A stretch of DNA of 52,092 nt from Mariniblastus sp. (GTDB lineage Bacteria; Planctomycetota; Planctomycetia; Pirellulales; Pirellulaceae). Positions 19,344-28,562 of this stretch are shown one piece after another; position 1 is the first letter of the stretch, and the number at the start of each line of letters is the position of its first letter. Below the pieces are notes generated by a model. That model made no database searches. It was not told the DNA's origin and saw only the letters and a list, made by a program, of their open reading frames with translations. Position numbers and translations under genes: made by a program. The DNA is taken from NCBI GenBank assembly GCA_029251085.1, contig JAQXDZ010000167.1:1-52092 (forward strand). The letters run 5' to 3'.

Positions 19344-20093
19344 CTAAGCGATTCCGCAGAATGATTTCATGGCAAGCTGGATAAATTCCTTCACTTTGTC
19401 GCGGTCTTTTCGACCCGCCGAAGATTCAACCCCACTCGCGACATCAACCGCCGATAAACCGGACTCTTGAATCGCCTTAGCAACATTGGCCGGTGTAAGC
19501 CCGCCAGCTAAGACCAGCGGAATTTCCGACGTTAGATTGGAAATATTGGCAATGTCAATCACCTTCCCCGTTCCGCCGTATTCGCCTGGCATCGCCGCGT
19601 CCAACAAAACAAAGTCCGCGCCCACTTTGGTCCAGTTGGCAATTTCCGCAGATAGCCTCGCCGTTTCCTGCTTCGATTCTTGTTCGACTGATAGTTCTTT
19701 CGGTAAGCTTCGGATTGCACGAATTAGAAAACAATGCTGACCGTTTTTAGATAAACCTGAACGAATTTCTTGAACGACAGACGGTTCCTCGTCCCCGTGG
19801 AGTTGAATACCGTCCAAACTGTGGCGATCCGCAATCTCCAAGAGATCAATGACGGGCATCTCCACAAAGACACCAACCTTCAGCACTCGTATCTTTCGAA
19901 CATTGGTTTCACCCTCTTGCCGGTGGTTGAAGCGATCAATCTCATCAGCAATCGCCGTCGCCCTGTCAGAATCGACAAACCGCTTGCTCTTGGAGTAAAA
20001 ATTAAGTCCGATCGCGTCGGCGCCGCATTGACAGGCCCAGCGGGTATCGTCCACGTTGGTGAGGCCGCAAATTTTAATTTGAAATGGTAGCAT
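19344..20093 (-). CDS. trpF: Phosphoribosylanthranilate isomerase
   Basis: A 249-residue (beta/alpha)8 enzyme for the third step of tryptophan synthesis, the conversion of N-(5'-phosphoribosyl)-anthranilate to CdRP. All signature strands are present: IKICGLT (6-12) with the catalytic Cys, GVFVEMP near 74-80, DGIQLHGDE near 94-102, LLDAAMPGEYGGTG with the catalytic Asp, LAGGLTPANV, and SAVDVASGVES. It is somewhat longer than the usual ~205 residues because of charged insertions near 55-68 and 130-150. No other trp gene is adjacent. The ahcY gene lies 233 bp downstream on the same strand. Confidence 0.95.
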   Translation of the reverse strand: MLPFQIKICGLTNVDDTRWACQCGADAIGLNFYSKSKRFVDSDRATAIADEIDRFNHRQEGETNVRKIRVLKVGVFVEMPVIDLLEIADRHSLDGIQLHGDEEPSVVQEIRSGLSKNGQHCFLIRAIRSLPKELSVEQESKQETARLSAEIANWTKVGADFVLLDAAMPGEYGGTGKVIDIANISNLTSEIPLVLAGGLTPANVAKAIQESGLSAVDVASGVESSAGRKDRDKVKEFIQLAMKSFCGIA

Positions 20094-20310
20094 GGGGCGA
20101 CAATCGTTAAGTTTAAGTTCGGTTTCCCGACAAACAATCGCAAAGAGTTAGTCGACTGATCGTTCTTAATTGCTCGAACATCATAACGCTTTTCCTATCC
20201 AGACTAAAACGTTAGCTCTGTTTGAGTCCAAGATTGCTCCAAATTAAATCAGCAGTCGCCACAACCCTTTATCAATCCGCCCACTCAGAAAACTCTTTCC
20301 AGCGATCACC

Positions 20311-21372
20311 GTGATTAAACCGGACCCAACCTACCCGATTGCTTTTAACGAGAGCGCTGCCTCTTCCGTTGAGCTTAATCGTCCATTGAACGAAGACCAA
20401 CTCCCACTCTTAATTACTGGTATCGCCGGGGTTTCCGGGTTCAATGCTTTCCATTATTTCCGAAAGAAATTCGGAGATCAGGTTATCGGCCTGCGAACGG
20501 TTAATAACTGGCCTTTGTGCGGTGAACAAATAGTCGCTTGTAACGTCGAGGACGAACAAGCTTTCCAAAATATTATCGACAAGTACCAAATTAGGACCAT
20601 TCTGAACTGCGGCGGAAGTTGCGCATTAAAAGCCTGCGAACTGGATCCAGCCATGGCCGAAAGGGTAAACGTCCACGGCATTCGCAGTTTATTAAAGGCA
20701 ATTGAAGGAACTGACATTCAGTTGCTTCACTTGTCTATTGATCTAGTATTTTCCGGGACGGGCAACGGCAACCACCTAGAAACAGACCCAACGGACCCCG
20801 TAACTGTTTACGGCCAAACCATGGTTGCTGCTGAAAAACTGATCGAATCCCAAAGACCTCAATCGTGCATCATGCGAATTTCACTTCCCATGGGAATTAG
20901 TTTCAATGGACACGCCGGCGCGATTGATTGGATCCAATCTCGATTTGCGAAAAACAAACCCGCGACTCTTTATTACGATGAGATTCGAACGCCGACTTAC
21001 GTCGATTGCCTGAACGAAACCATCGAAGAAGCTTTAGCGCTTCGGCTGAAAGGATTATTTCATGCAGGCGGCCCCGTCCGGCTTTCCCTCTATCAAATCG
21101 CCCAAATAGTAAACCGAATTGGTGGCTACGATCCGGATCACTTGTTCGGCTGCCCCCGCATTGATGCTGGACCGATCCCCCCGCGGGCCGGGAACGTGAC
21201 CATGAACTCGGATAAACTAGCAAAAGCACTCGGTCGTCAGCCATTTCAAAATTGGCCACTCGACCCGCAGCACGTTCCAAACTCTCGCGATTGGCACTAC
21301 GATCGCAGCTTCCACAGCAATAATTCGCTTGAGAATATTGAAAACGAGCTCTACAAGCGACCAAAACTCTAA
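20311..21372 (+). CDS. RmlD-like SDR family NAD(P)-binding protein with altered active site
   Basis: A 353-residue extended SDR resembling dTDP-4-dehydrorhamnose reductase (RmlD) and the MAT2B regulatory subunit. The Rossmann glycine motif TGIAGVSGF is at 36-44, the NCGG strand near 99-102, LSIDLVFSG at 141-149, and VTVYGQTMVAAEK at 164-176. The canonical YxxxK pair is here Y167-x3-M171, so the catalytic lysine is missing. A C-terminal substrate-binding part follows (LFHAGGPVRLSLYQIAQIV). The start is GTG at 20311 with no strong ribosome site. No other dTDP-rhamnose genes are nearby, so a sugar role is not assured. Confidence 0.8.
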   Translation: MIKPDPTYPIAFNESAASSVELNRPLNEDQLPLLITGIAGVSGFNAFHYFRKKFGDQVIGLRTVNNWPLCGEQIVACNVEDEQAFQNIIDKYQIRTILNCGGSCALKACELDPAMAERVNVHGIRSLLKAIEGTDIQLLHLSIDLVFSGTGNGNHLETDPTDPVTVYGQTMVAAEKLIESQRPQSCIMRISLPMGISFNGHAGAIDWIQSRFAKNKPATLYYDEIRTPTYVDCLNETIEEALALRLKGLFHAGGPVRLSLYQIAQIVNRIGGYDPDHLFGCPRIDAGPIPPRAGNVTMNSDKLAKALGRQPFQNWPLDPQHVPNSRDWHYDRSFHSNNSLENIENELYKRPKL

Positions 21373-21594
21373 CCGGCCTCCTTCCCAGTATCGACGTATC
21401 GCGATGATCTGCCTCACCATCTGAACGGTGGTCAAACGGTGAAAAGCAGATTTTTACCGAGCATATTTTAGCTCCTGATGATTGATTACGGTCATCGCTC
21501 AAGATAAACTTGTAGTTACAGGGCGGGGTGAAGCGTGAATACGAGTCAGCTTTGACTAGACTCGTCGCTGATGAAACGTTTGGTGGAGCGAAGG

Positions 21595-22659
21595 ATGTCG
21601 AATCTACACACGTGGAGCATGGGGGCCGGTCGATGGCTTGGCGTACCGGTGCGGATTCACATGCTTTTGATTCTGTTCGTGGTGGCTCTCTTTGGTACTG
21701 AGTGGAACTACAGCACCGGCTCCACCAGCTCTTTTGCCGGGACAGCAATCGTCACCACTTTGATTCTCTTGGTCAGCCTGCTGCTCCACGAAACTGCACA
21801 CATTTTTGCTTCCACCAATCTTGGTGGCCGAATCGATTCCATTACGCTATTTCCCTGGGGTGGAATTGACGAGAGTTCCGCACCTTCGCAACCCCACGCA
21901 AAGGCAGTTGTCTCGCTTGCCGGGCCATTCGCTAATTTTGTGATTTTCCTGTTCGGAACTACCCTTCTCATTCAGTCCGATCATTCAGACATTTGGAGCT
22001 TAATCAATCCGCTTGCCCCGCACCGGTTCACGGCGGCTGGGTGGCAAATTTCGTTGACGGAAATTGTAATTTGGGTCAACTTCCAACTCGCCTTCTTTAA
22101 TAGCCTACCTTGTCACCCGTTTGATGGCGTAGAAATTGTTCGTGCCTGGATTTCATCCCTCAACCCCGACGCTTCCAAGTTTAGGATGGAGTCAGCAATT
22201 CGGCTTATTGGCAACGCAGTCGCCTTCGCCTTTATCGGATTCGCTTGGTTCTTTCGGGACATACAAACGGGACCAATTCAACCGACATGGATACTGTTCT
22301 TGTTGACCGGAATTACGCTTCTATTCTCTTCGAATACTGCGATGCAATTTGCGCTCCGAAAAAACGCGGAAAGTGCCTTGGCACCACAAGTAAAAAAGCA
22401 AGACGACCAGAATCCGATCGAATCATTTTTTGCATTTCCAGCTTACGAAGACGATTCAGCGTACTCGCAATGGTTATCCGAAAAGCAAGATGCCCGGCGC
22501 GAGGATGAATCTAAGAGGGAGCAAGAAGAGGATGAAAGAGCCGATAAGATTCTGGAAAAACTTCACAATGGAGGCATCGCGAGTCTCCACGATGAGGAAA
22601 AGCTAATCCTAGATCGGGTGAGCGAAAGAATTCGGCGACGCCGACAGCAAGGCGTCTAA
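21595..22659 (+). CDS. M50 family site-2-type intramembrane metalloprotease
   Basis: About 354 residues. Of two in-frame ATG codons, the second (21595) has GGAG six bases upstream and is preferred; the first (21571) has none. The zinc motif HETAH lies at 65-69 in the second membrane helix. The third zinc ligand motif NSLPCHPFDG at 169-178 lies in a later helix. This is the arrangement of SpoIVFB/Rip-type proteases that cut membrane-bound regulators. Five or six membrane segments are visible up to ~260. The cytoplasmic tail is highly charged and ends in a short helical domain (ADKILEKLHNGGIASLHDEE, then a basic end) also seen on planctomycete rhomboid proteins. The substrate is unknown. Confidence 0.92.
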   Translation: MSNLHTWSMGAGRWLGVPVRIHMLLILFVVALFGTEWNYSTGSTSSFAGTAIVTTLILLVSLLLHETAHIFASTNLGGRIDSITLFPWGGIDESSAPSQPHAKAVVSLAGPFANFVIFLFGTTLLIQSDHSDIWSLINPLAPHRFTAAGWQISLTEIVIWVNFQLAFFNSLPCHPFDGVEIVRAWISSLNPDASKFRMESAIRLIGNAVAFAFIGFAWFFRDIQTGPIQPTWILFLLTGITLLFSSNTAMQFALRKNAESALAPQVKKQDDQNPIESFFAFPAYEDDSAYSQWLSEKQDARREDESKREQEEDERADKILEKLHNGGIASLHDEEKLILDRVSERIRRRRQQGV

Positions 22660-22761
22660 CGGGAAACACAGGCTGATCGGCCGGCATTCATTTCCCAGGA
22701 ACTAAATTCACTGCCATCTGTTTTTCAAGCCATTGGCTCAAGAGGCCATCTGCTTTTTTCG

Positions 22762-23124
22762 CTAATCGTCATAGACACGTCGATATCGCTGACGCCGACG
22801 CCGGGCGCGACGGGTAATTTGCTCGCCTTCTACGAACCAGTGGCCCCCGAGCACCTTGTAAAACACCAACAAAACAAATGCGCCGCCAATTCCAACGGTA
22901 AAGCCCTCAACACTGATGGGCTTAACAAATTCAACCGTTGTCGAAAAATATTGCAAGATCGCACAGCCAATCAGCGTTCCACCAATCCCCATCAAAACTG
23001 TCGCGATCGCTCCCCCCGGGTCACGACCAGGCATCAACGCTTTTGCTATCAATCCAACCACCGTGCCAAACCCAATCCAAGTCAAAGCCAGATTCGCGTA
23101 CTCTGCAAGTTGCGCCAGATCCAT
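22762..23124 (-). CDS. GlsB/YeaQ/YmgE-type small membrane protein
   Basis: A 120-residue membrane protein. The start is placed at the ATG at 23122-23124, with AGGA seven bases upstream; the longer open frame up to 23244 adds an unlikely extension. Three hydrophobic helices are visible. TVVGLIAKALMPGRDPGG is the hallmark of the transglycosylase-associated/GlsB family, and a second GIGG-rich helix follows. The C-terminus is a short very basic tail rich in arginine. Family members are stress-associated inner-membrane proteins of unknown mechanism. It is convergent with the M50 protease gene. Confidence 0.85.
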   Translation of the reverse strand: MDLAQLAEYANLALTWIGFGTVVGLIAKALMPGRDPGGAIATVLMGIGGTLIGCAILQYFSTTVEFVKPISVEGFTVGIGGAFVLLVFYKVLGGHWFVEGEQITRRARRRRQRYRRVYDD

Positions 23125-23402
23125 TTCTGTTCCTTCGTTAAACTGACTTTTCGCTTGAACCTCGAGAGAAACTAAAGCACCCAACATGGGCAAAACTTCT
23201 TCTTTATCCCTGTTTGCAGCCTCTGCCACGACCAGATGTACCAAATCTCGAGCGTCATTCTCAAGAGCATTTAAGACGTTCCCATTGGTAAAATGACTCG
23301 AATTACAAATTCCGCAGTTTGCCCGTCGCCAAGGATTGCTTTAAACTGCTAAGGTTCGCGATTCGCTTGGGAAACCACAGTTTTATCGGAGTAAGGCAAA
23401 GC

Positions 23403-24332
23403 ATGTTTCCGACATTACGATTTGAAATCTCTCGGTTTGCCCCACCACTGGTTGGATTGGTGTTTGCGCTGTCGACAATCGCTCTCGAGCCACTTAATGC
23501 ACAAAACATAAACGTTTCCAACCCGGTCACCCGACTGAGCGATCGCAGTTACTCCCACTCTGGCATTAATTTTGGATTTGGATTTCCAGGCGGAAGCGGG
23601 CCCGGTTCCCGTGTCCAAGGCCTCGGTCCTAGTGGAAACCTAAAACCCTGGATTGGTTTCCAATACGGAGGCAACCAGGCGCTCCCCATCTTTGGTGGAT
23701 ACTCCCCCAATGCTGGGGCACGATTAGACTTTGGAAGAAGAGGCCCCAACGGAGGGTTTTCTTTTGGAATTAATATGGCAAAAGGTAGCACGCGGACGTT
23801 GTCGTCGGTCGCCCCCAGCCTCACTGTTCAGAATGGATTTGGAGGGACGTTATTTAGCGGCCAAACGAGACCGTTTGTCACGGGCATGGTCCCGATTGTC
23901 GGAGGCTATGCTAGGACACCGGCCATGGCCTATCCGGGAGGTAGTTTTCAATCGGGTGGATTGGACAACGGTGTGACTCGTGCATTGAACAGCGGCCAAC
24001 TCGATCTACGCCCTTCGAGACAAGAAGAAACCTATGTCCCCTCTGGACCTGTTTCTTACAGCGATGAAAACAGTACCGCCATGACTGGAGATCTCAGCGT
24101 TGCCGAAATAAAAGTACAACGCGAGAAGCGAAAGCGAGAACTTAACCAGGAAGTCAACACGCTGATTCTCGAAGCTAAAGATCTCGAAAAGGAGAATCGC
24201 CATGCCGAAGCAAGAGTTTGCTATGGCAAAGCACTTCGGCTCACCAAAGACCCTTCTTTACAGTCTTTGTTAAAACAGACTATTCTGGCATCACGGGCTC
24301 AATCGAAATTTGCGAAACAACGACAACCGTAA
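23403..24332 (+). CDS. Secreted Gly-rich protein with C-terminal helical (TPR-like) segment
   Basis: About 309 residues, family not recognised. The start is the ATG at 23403, which has AAGG six bases upstream; the frame is open further up but this start precedes a good signal peptide (FAPPLVGLVFALSTIA, cleavage near LNAQ at about 34). Residues ~50-200 are rich in Gly, Pro, Phe and Tyr (INFGFGFPGGSGPGS, GGYSPNAGARLDFGRRGP), like a surface or matrix protein. The last ~90 residues are a charged helical region that resembles one TPR unit (EAKDLEKENRHAEARVCYGK). A periplasmic or surface role is inferred. It is a typical planctomycete composition. Confidence 0.8.
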   Translation: MFPTLRFEISRFAPPLVGLVFALSTIALEPLNAQNINVSNPVTRLSDRSYSHSGINFGFGFPGGSGPGSRVQGLGPSGNLKPWIGFQYGGNQALPIFGGYSPNAGARLDFGRRGPNGGFSFGINMAKGSTRTLSSVAPSLTVQNGFGGTLFSGQTRPFVTGMVPIVGGYARTPAMAYPGGSFQSGGLDNGVTRALNSGQLDLRPSRQEETYVPSGPVSYSDENSTAMTGDLSVAEIKVQREKRKRELNQEVNTLILEAKDLEKENRHAEARVCYGKALRLTKDPSLQSLLKQTILASRAQSKFAKQRQP

Positions 24333-24450
24333 AAATTTGGTGTACCGCAAGAAACTAGATTCCCGAACCTTTCGCTGTCAGAGGGCTTACCATTTCCACG
24401 CGTGTCGCCCCTTCAGCTTGATTTAATTCTGAGCAGGCACAAGCAACCCG

Positions 24451-25623
24451 ATGAGTAACAATCCAGAACCAAAATTCTCACAGGCCCACTGCGTCAGCAA
24501 TGACCTCTCCACGGCACTTCCTGATGCAGCATCTCAATTAGACATCTCGCCCGACCAAACCATTGACCTGTTGTTCGCTTTCGTGGCTGGCTACAGACCC
24601 GAAGAATTTGATCGGGTTATGCCATCGCTTAAGAAAATAACCGGTGCTAAAAACGTCATTGGCTGCAGCTGTGAGGCAACCATTGGCGGTGGACTCGAGC
24701 TTGAAAATGAAAAATCTGTCTCTCTTTGGGCAGCCTGTTTACCTGAATCAGAGATCACTCCTCTCCATTTAAAATTCAAAAGATCGGGCGGCGAGTCGGC
24801 CATCACCGGTTGGCCAGATGAATTCTCCACCGAGTGGCCAGAAGACAGTTGCTTAATCGGACTAAGCGAGCCGTTTGAGTTTCCAGTCGATTATCTGCTA
24901 GAACGGTTCAATGAAGATCGCCCCGGTCTGCCGATCATCGGCGGGATCGCAAGTGGGGCCCAGGAACCAGGTATCTCGCGACTATTGCTAAATGATGAAT
25001 CTTTCGATTCTGGTTGGGTTGGGGTAAGACTTGCCAACACGACCGTGCGGACAATTGTTTCGCAGGGATGTCGCCCGATTGGAACACCGATGGTGATTAC
25101 GCAAGCCGAGCGAAATATCATTCAGCAGATTGGCGGGCGACCGGCAATCGATGTGCTGTCCGAGCTATTCCAAACACTCCCGACAAGAGAACAGCGAAGT
25201 TTTCAAAGCGGTCTTCAAATCGGACGCGTCATTAACGAGTACCAGGATTCCTTTGAATTCGGAGACTTTCTTATTCGCAATATCACCGGGGTCGAACAAG
25301 CACTCGGATCCATCTCCATTGGAGACTACGTACGCCCCGGCCAGACCATTCAATTCCATATTCGTGATCATGAGTCAGCTTCCGCCGAACTTACCCAGTT
25401 ATTAAAAAAACAGGCAGACCAAGAGCCTTTTAAAGCAGCATTATTATTTACATGCAACGGTCGCGGACTGAACTTGTTCCAAGACCCCAATCATGATGCC
25501 GCGTGCATTCAATCGGTTGGCCCAATCCCGCTCGCCGGTTTTTTCGCTGCTGGCGAGGTTGGCCCCGTTGGAAACAGAAATTTCCTACATGGATTTACTG
25601 CTTCTGTTGTGCTATTTGATTAA
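24451..25623 (+). CDS. FIST domain sensory protein
   Basis: A 390-residue soluble protein with the FIST N domain (about 30-215) and FIST C domain (about 220-370). Landmarks are VIGCSCEATIGGG near 70-82, PIIGGIASG near 159-167, the C-terminal ALLFTCNGRG near 331-340 and IPLAGFFAAGEVGPVG near 362-377. FIST domains are proposed to bind small ligands, possibly amino acids, and are usually part of signalling systems. Here the protein stands alone with no kinase or output domain attached, and the gene is followed by a membrane protein gene. The ATG at 24451 has no strong ribosome site. Confidence 0.92.
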   Translation: MSNNPEPKFSQAHCVSNDLSTALPDAASQLDISPDQTIDLLFAFVAGYRPEEFDRVMPSLKKITGAKNVIGCSCEATIGGGLELENEKSVSLWAACLPESEITPLHLKFKRSGGESAITGWPDEFSTEWPEDSCLIGLSEPFEFPVDYLLERFNEDRPGLPIIGGIASGAQEPGISRLLLNDESFDSGWVGVRLANTTVRTIVSQGCRPIGTPMVITQAERNIIQQIGGRPAIDVLSELFQTLPTREQRSFQSGLQIGRVINEYQDSFEFGDFLIRNITGVEQALGSISIGDYVRPGQTIQFHIRDHESASAELTQLLKKQADQEPFKAALLFTCNGRGLNLFQDPNHDAACIQSVGPIPLAGFFAAGEVGPVGNRNFLHGFTASVVLFD

Positions 25624-25735
25624 CGCAACAATTAGTCTAAGACACTAAGGTATAAGCCCTTAAAATTCCGTCATTTCGGAAATCAGATATTTGCGGTGAC
25701 AAACGTAAAATCGTTTCGTGTTTTTTCAACGTTGA

Positions 25736-26767
25736 TTGGTAGTGAACGACAGTATCAAACGCAATTTAATAACGGTAATCAAGTTCTCGCTTTCGATCGG
25801 TATTCTGTGGTATTTGTTTACCACCGCCCAGAAAGACGATCAATTTGAGAAATTCCTTTTGCAACCCAAACACTGGGGCTGGGTGGGAATCGGTTTCGTT
25901 AGCTGCATTCTGGCAAATCTCATTTCGTTTTTAAGATGGCGAGTGATGGTACGCGCACTGGGTTTACCGTTCACCTACTTTGATGCCATTCGCATTGGCT
26001 TCATCGGTTCTTTCTTTGGGTTATTTGCCTTTGGAATAATTGGAAGTGACACACTCCGAGCTTTTTACGTTACGCGACAGGTCAAGGACCGCATGCCCGA
26101 AGCGATCTGCTCGGTGGTCGCGGACCGCATTGTTGGTCTAATCACAATGTTTTCGTTTGCGTCGGTCGCGTTTCTGCTGCTCGACTTCGAGGACATCGCC
26201 ACCGCTCATCCGGGCAAACTCCAAACACTTAATTACGCTTGCCGAGTAGTTTTAGGAGTAACGGTATTGTGCCTCGCGGGAGTATTCAGCGTGATCCTTG
26301 CACCGCAATTGGCGAGAACCAAAACGTTCGATTGGCTGCTACGTTTGCCTCGAATTGGAAATTTACTAAAGAAATTATCCGATGTGGTGCTGACTTACCG
26401 AGGACAGCCGCAAGCAGTTCTTTCTGCCGTCGGGATGAGCCTGCTTGTGAATCTTTGTTTTGTGACCTCGATATATTTCTTAGCAATCGGGCTGACCAAT
26501 TCTGCCCCATCGTTTCGTGACCATCTACTTATCGAACCAATTTGTATGGTTGCCAATGCTGCCCCTCTTCCCGGCGGCCTCGGTGGAATGGAATTAGCAC
26601 TTAAGTTTCTGTACGAGGCTTTCTCATGTGAAACCGGGGTAATTGTCGGATTTGCCTTCCGATTCTCCTTGCTATGCGTCTCCGCACTCGGTGCTATATT
26701 TTGGTTCCTCAATCGGAAAAAAGTTACTTCAGCCTACCCCGCCGAGGGCGACGATTCGCCCGCTTAA
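25736..26767 (+). CDS. Flippase-like membrane protein (UPF0104/LPG-synthase transmembrane region)
   Basis: A 343-residue integral membrane protein with about seven or eight helices. It matches the lysylphosphatidylglycerol synthase transmembrane/AglD-like family: LRWRVMVRALGLPFTYFDAI near 66-85, FGIIGSDTLRAFYVTR near 99-114, VVADRIVGL near 127-135, and NAAPLPGGLGGMELAL near 273-288. These proteins are thought to move lipid-linked sugars or lipids. The first codon is TTG at 25736; a GTG at 25742 is an equally good choice, and neither has a good ribosome site. It is 49 bp ahead of a PAP2 phosphatase on the same strand, a pairing consistent with lipid-carrier metabolism. Confidence 0.88.
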   Translation: MVVNDSIKRNLITVIKFSLSIGILWYLFTTAQKDDQFEKFLLQPKHWGWVGIGFVSCILANLISFLRWRVMVRALGLPFTYFDAIRIGFIGSFFGLFAFGIIGSDTLRAFYVTRQVKDRMPEAICSVVADRIVGLITMFSFASVAFLLLDFEDIATAHPGKLQTLNYACRVVLGVTVLCLAGVFSVILAPQLARTKTFDWLLRLPRIGNLLKKLSDVVLTYRGQPQAVLSAVGMSLLVNLCFVTSIYFLAIGLTNSAPSFRDHLLIEPICMVANAAPLPGGLGGMELALKFLYEAFSCETGVIVGFAFRFSLLCVSALGAIFWFLNRKKVTSAYPAEGDDSPA

Positions 26768-26816
26768 ATACCAAAGTGACCTTGGTTAATTTGGGGTTTT
26801 GAGTAATTATTAAGCG

Positions 26817-27551
26817 ATGACGAGTGCCCAACCACTGAATTGCAAAACTGAACTTGAGGATGCTCGTGCACCTGCCAAACGAATCTGGCTTCACGCATTG
26901 TGGTTGACCGGACTCGGCTTCATTTTGCTTCCCTACGATTTCTCGTTTTATGGGCATCAATTTGAAGATTCGATCCCGGGTGACCTAACTCGCGTCATTA
27001 GCCTTTCGGAAATATTCGCCCACGGATTTGGTGTCGTTTTAGCGGCAATTGCCATTTGGATTCTTGCCGCGTCTCACCGTCGGTCGATTCCCCGCGTTGT
27101 CATTTGTGCGATTTGGCCTGCCATCAGCGTCCATTTATTAAAATTACTTTTTGCTCGGCGGCGACCGCTCACTTATCTTCAAGCAGATGGAAACCCAAAA
27201 TTCCCAGATTCAATCGACTCCACATGGCTCGGTTTTTTGTCTGACGAACGCGTTAATTTCCCAACGTATGCCATCCAGTCTTTCCCTTCAGCACACACCG
27301 CTACGGCCTGGGGACTCGCGATTGGCTTAACTTGGCTCTTCCCACGCGGCCGTGGACTGTTTTTCACTCTCGCTTTCTTCGCCTCAATTCAGAGAATCAC
27401 CTCGATGTCCCATTGGCCCAGCGATGTCTGCTGGGGAGCAGCGATTGCCTTCTTGATGGCAGGCGCTGTCACACAGAACTGGGGCATTGGCTATCAGCTA
27501 AGTAAATTTGAGGGCAAAAGCAATTCGGACAAAAACAAAACAACTGTCTAG
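26817..27551 (+). CDS. PAP2 superfamily membrane phosphatase
   Basis: A 244-residue membrane protein with about six helices. The three PAP2 acid-phosphatase motifs are present: KLLFARRRP at 109-117, PSAH at 157-160, and R193-ITSMSH199-WPSD203. Such enzymes dephosphorylate lipids such as phosphatidic acid, PGP or undecaprenyl pyrophosphate at the outer face of the inner membrane. The specific substrate cannot be read from the sequence. It follows the flippase-like gene by 49 bp and may be co-transcribed with it; the next gene begins about 100 bp further. Confidence 0.93.
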   Translation: MTSAQPLNCKTELEDARAPAKRIWLHALWLTGLGFILLPYDFSFYGHQFEDSIPGDLTRVISLSEIFAHGFGVVLAAIAIWILAASHRRSIPRVVICAIWPAISVHLLKLLFARRRPLTYLQADGNPKFPDSIDSTWLGFLSDERVNFPTYAIQSFPSAHTATAWGLAIGLTWLFPRGRGLFFTLAFFASIQRITSMSHWPSDVCWGAAIAFLMAGAVTQNWGIGYQLSKFEGKSNSDKNKTTV

Positions 27552-27654
27552 ATTGAGCAGCCCACAATTACCGTCATGTCTCGTTCAAGATTTGATAAGT
27601 CCGGCTTCCTCGAATACACTCACGAGAACTCTGACCAATCATCGAAAGACGCCC

Positions 27655-28536
27655 ATGCATCTTAATTCTGGCAACGAACGACCGCTGCTTTCACTCCACA
27701 TGAAGACCAGGAATCTATTCTGCTGGGCGATCTTACTTCTAATGGCTTCTCCCAATTTGTTCGCCGATGATGCGGAGAACGTTCCCAAGACAAGCCGCAA
27801 GGTAAGTGACTTTCGTAAGGATTTGAAAGTCTTTATGAAACTTTCAAAATCGCCAGACCCTCAAACTGAGCGAATTGCCATTTACAATCTTTGCCAACTT
27901 CATCGTGAAATCGCTTTTTCGCCAAAATTTGAAGAGAGCCTTCAGCTTCAAGGCATGCGAGTCGTTATTTCCAAACGTCTCACAACGTTTTCAGCCGATT
28001 TTGCAAACAGCTTGAAACGCCTCGCGCGGCAGAAAAAGAAAACATCAGGGGATCAAGAACGTGACTCACTAGACTCGACCGTACCAAAGGAATCGAACTC
28101 ACAGCCTGTTTTGGCGGAAAACCAAGCAACTGGTGAGACTAATCCACCATCAACCGGATTAGCTTCGCTGGAAAACTCCATCGACGAAGCCGAACTTGAA
28201 AATGCGATGTGGATTTGCGCTGTTTCTAGTTACGACTCGCTCAACTGCGTAAGTGGCGGGCCGGAGCGAATCTTTTCTTTAATCGGAGGTCGACTCGCCC
28301 CACCCTGGGACCACGGGCAGGATCTTGTCGATTTAATCACGACGGTCATTCACCCGAATTCTTGGCGCAACAACGGAGGCAATGCTTCGATTCACTACTA
28401 CCAACCCTCAAGAGTGCTGGTGCTTCACGCGTCTCTTCAAGGACACCACGCAACCTCTAACTTACTTGAGAAACTACGCGGATCCTCGCAAACTCAGTTA
28501 AACATAACTGGTGGACAGGGGAGTATTCGAAACTGA
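27655..28536 (+). CDS. Secreted planctomycete protein with secretin-like C-terminal domain
   Basis: About 293 residues. An upstream open frame overlaps the PAP2 gene in another frame and is unlikely to be coding. Likely starts are the ATG at 27655 or the one at 27700, which begins directly with the signal peptide (NLFCWAILLLMASPNLFA). A helical charged region is followed by a Ser/Asn/Glu linker. The last ~110 residues contain GQDLVDLITTVIHPNSWRNN and VLVLHASLQGHHATSNLLEKL. That pattern (LVDLITT...W...G, then a QxxHxxxxxLLxxLR segment) recurs in many planctomycete secreted proteins and resembles secretin short domains. The function is unknown. Confidence 0.78.
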   Translation: MHLNSGNERPLLSLHMKTRNLFCWAILLLMASPNLFADDAENVPKTSRKVSDFRKDLKVFMKLSKSPDPQTERIAIYNLCQLHREIAFSPKFEESLQLQGMRVVISKRLTTFSADFANSLKRLARQKKKTSGDQERDSLDSTVPKESNSQPVLAENQATGETNPPSTGLASLENSIDEAELENAMWICAVSSYDSLNCVSGGPERIFSLIGGRLAPPWDHGQDLVDLITTVIHPNSWRNNGGNASIHYYQPSRVLVLHASLQGHHATSNLLEKLRGSSQTQLNITGGQGSIRN

Positions 28537-28562
28537 AACCCTCCCTTCAAAACTGAACCAGC

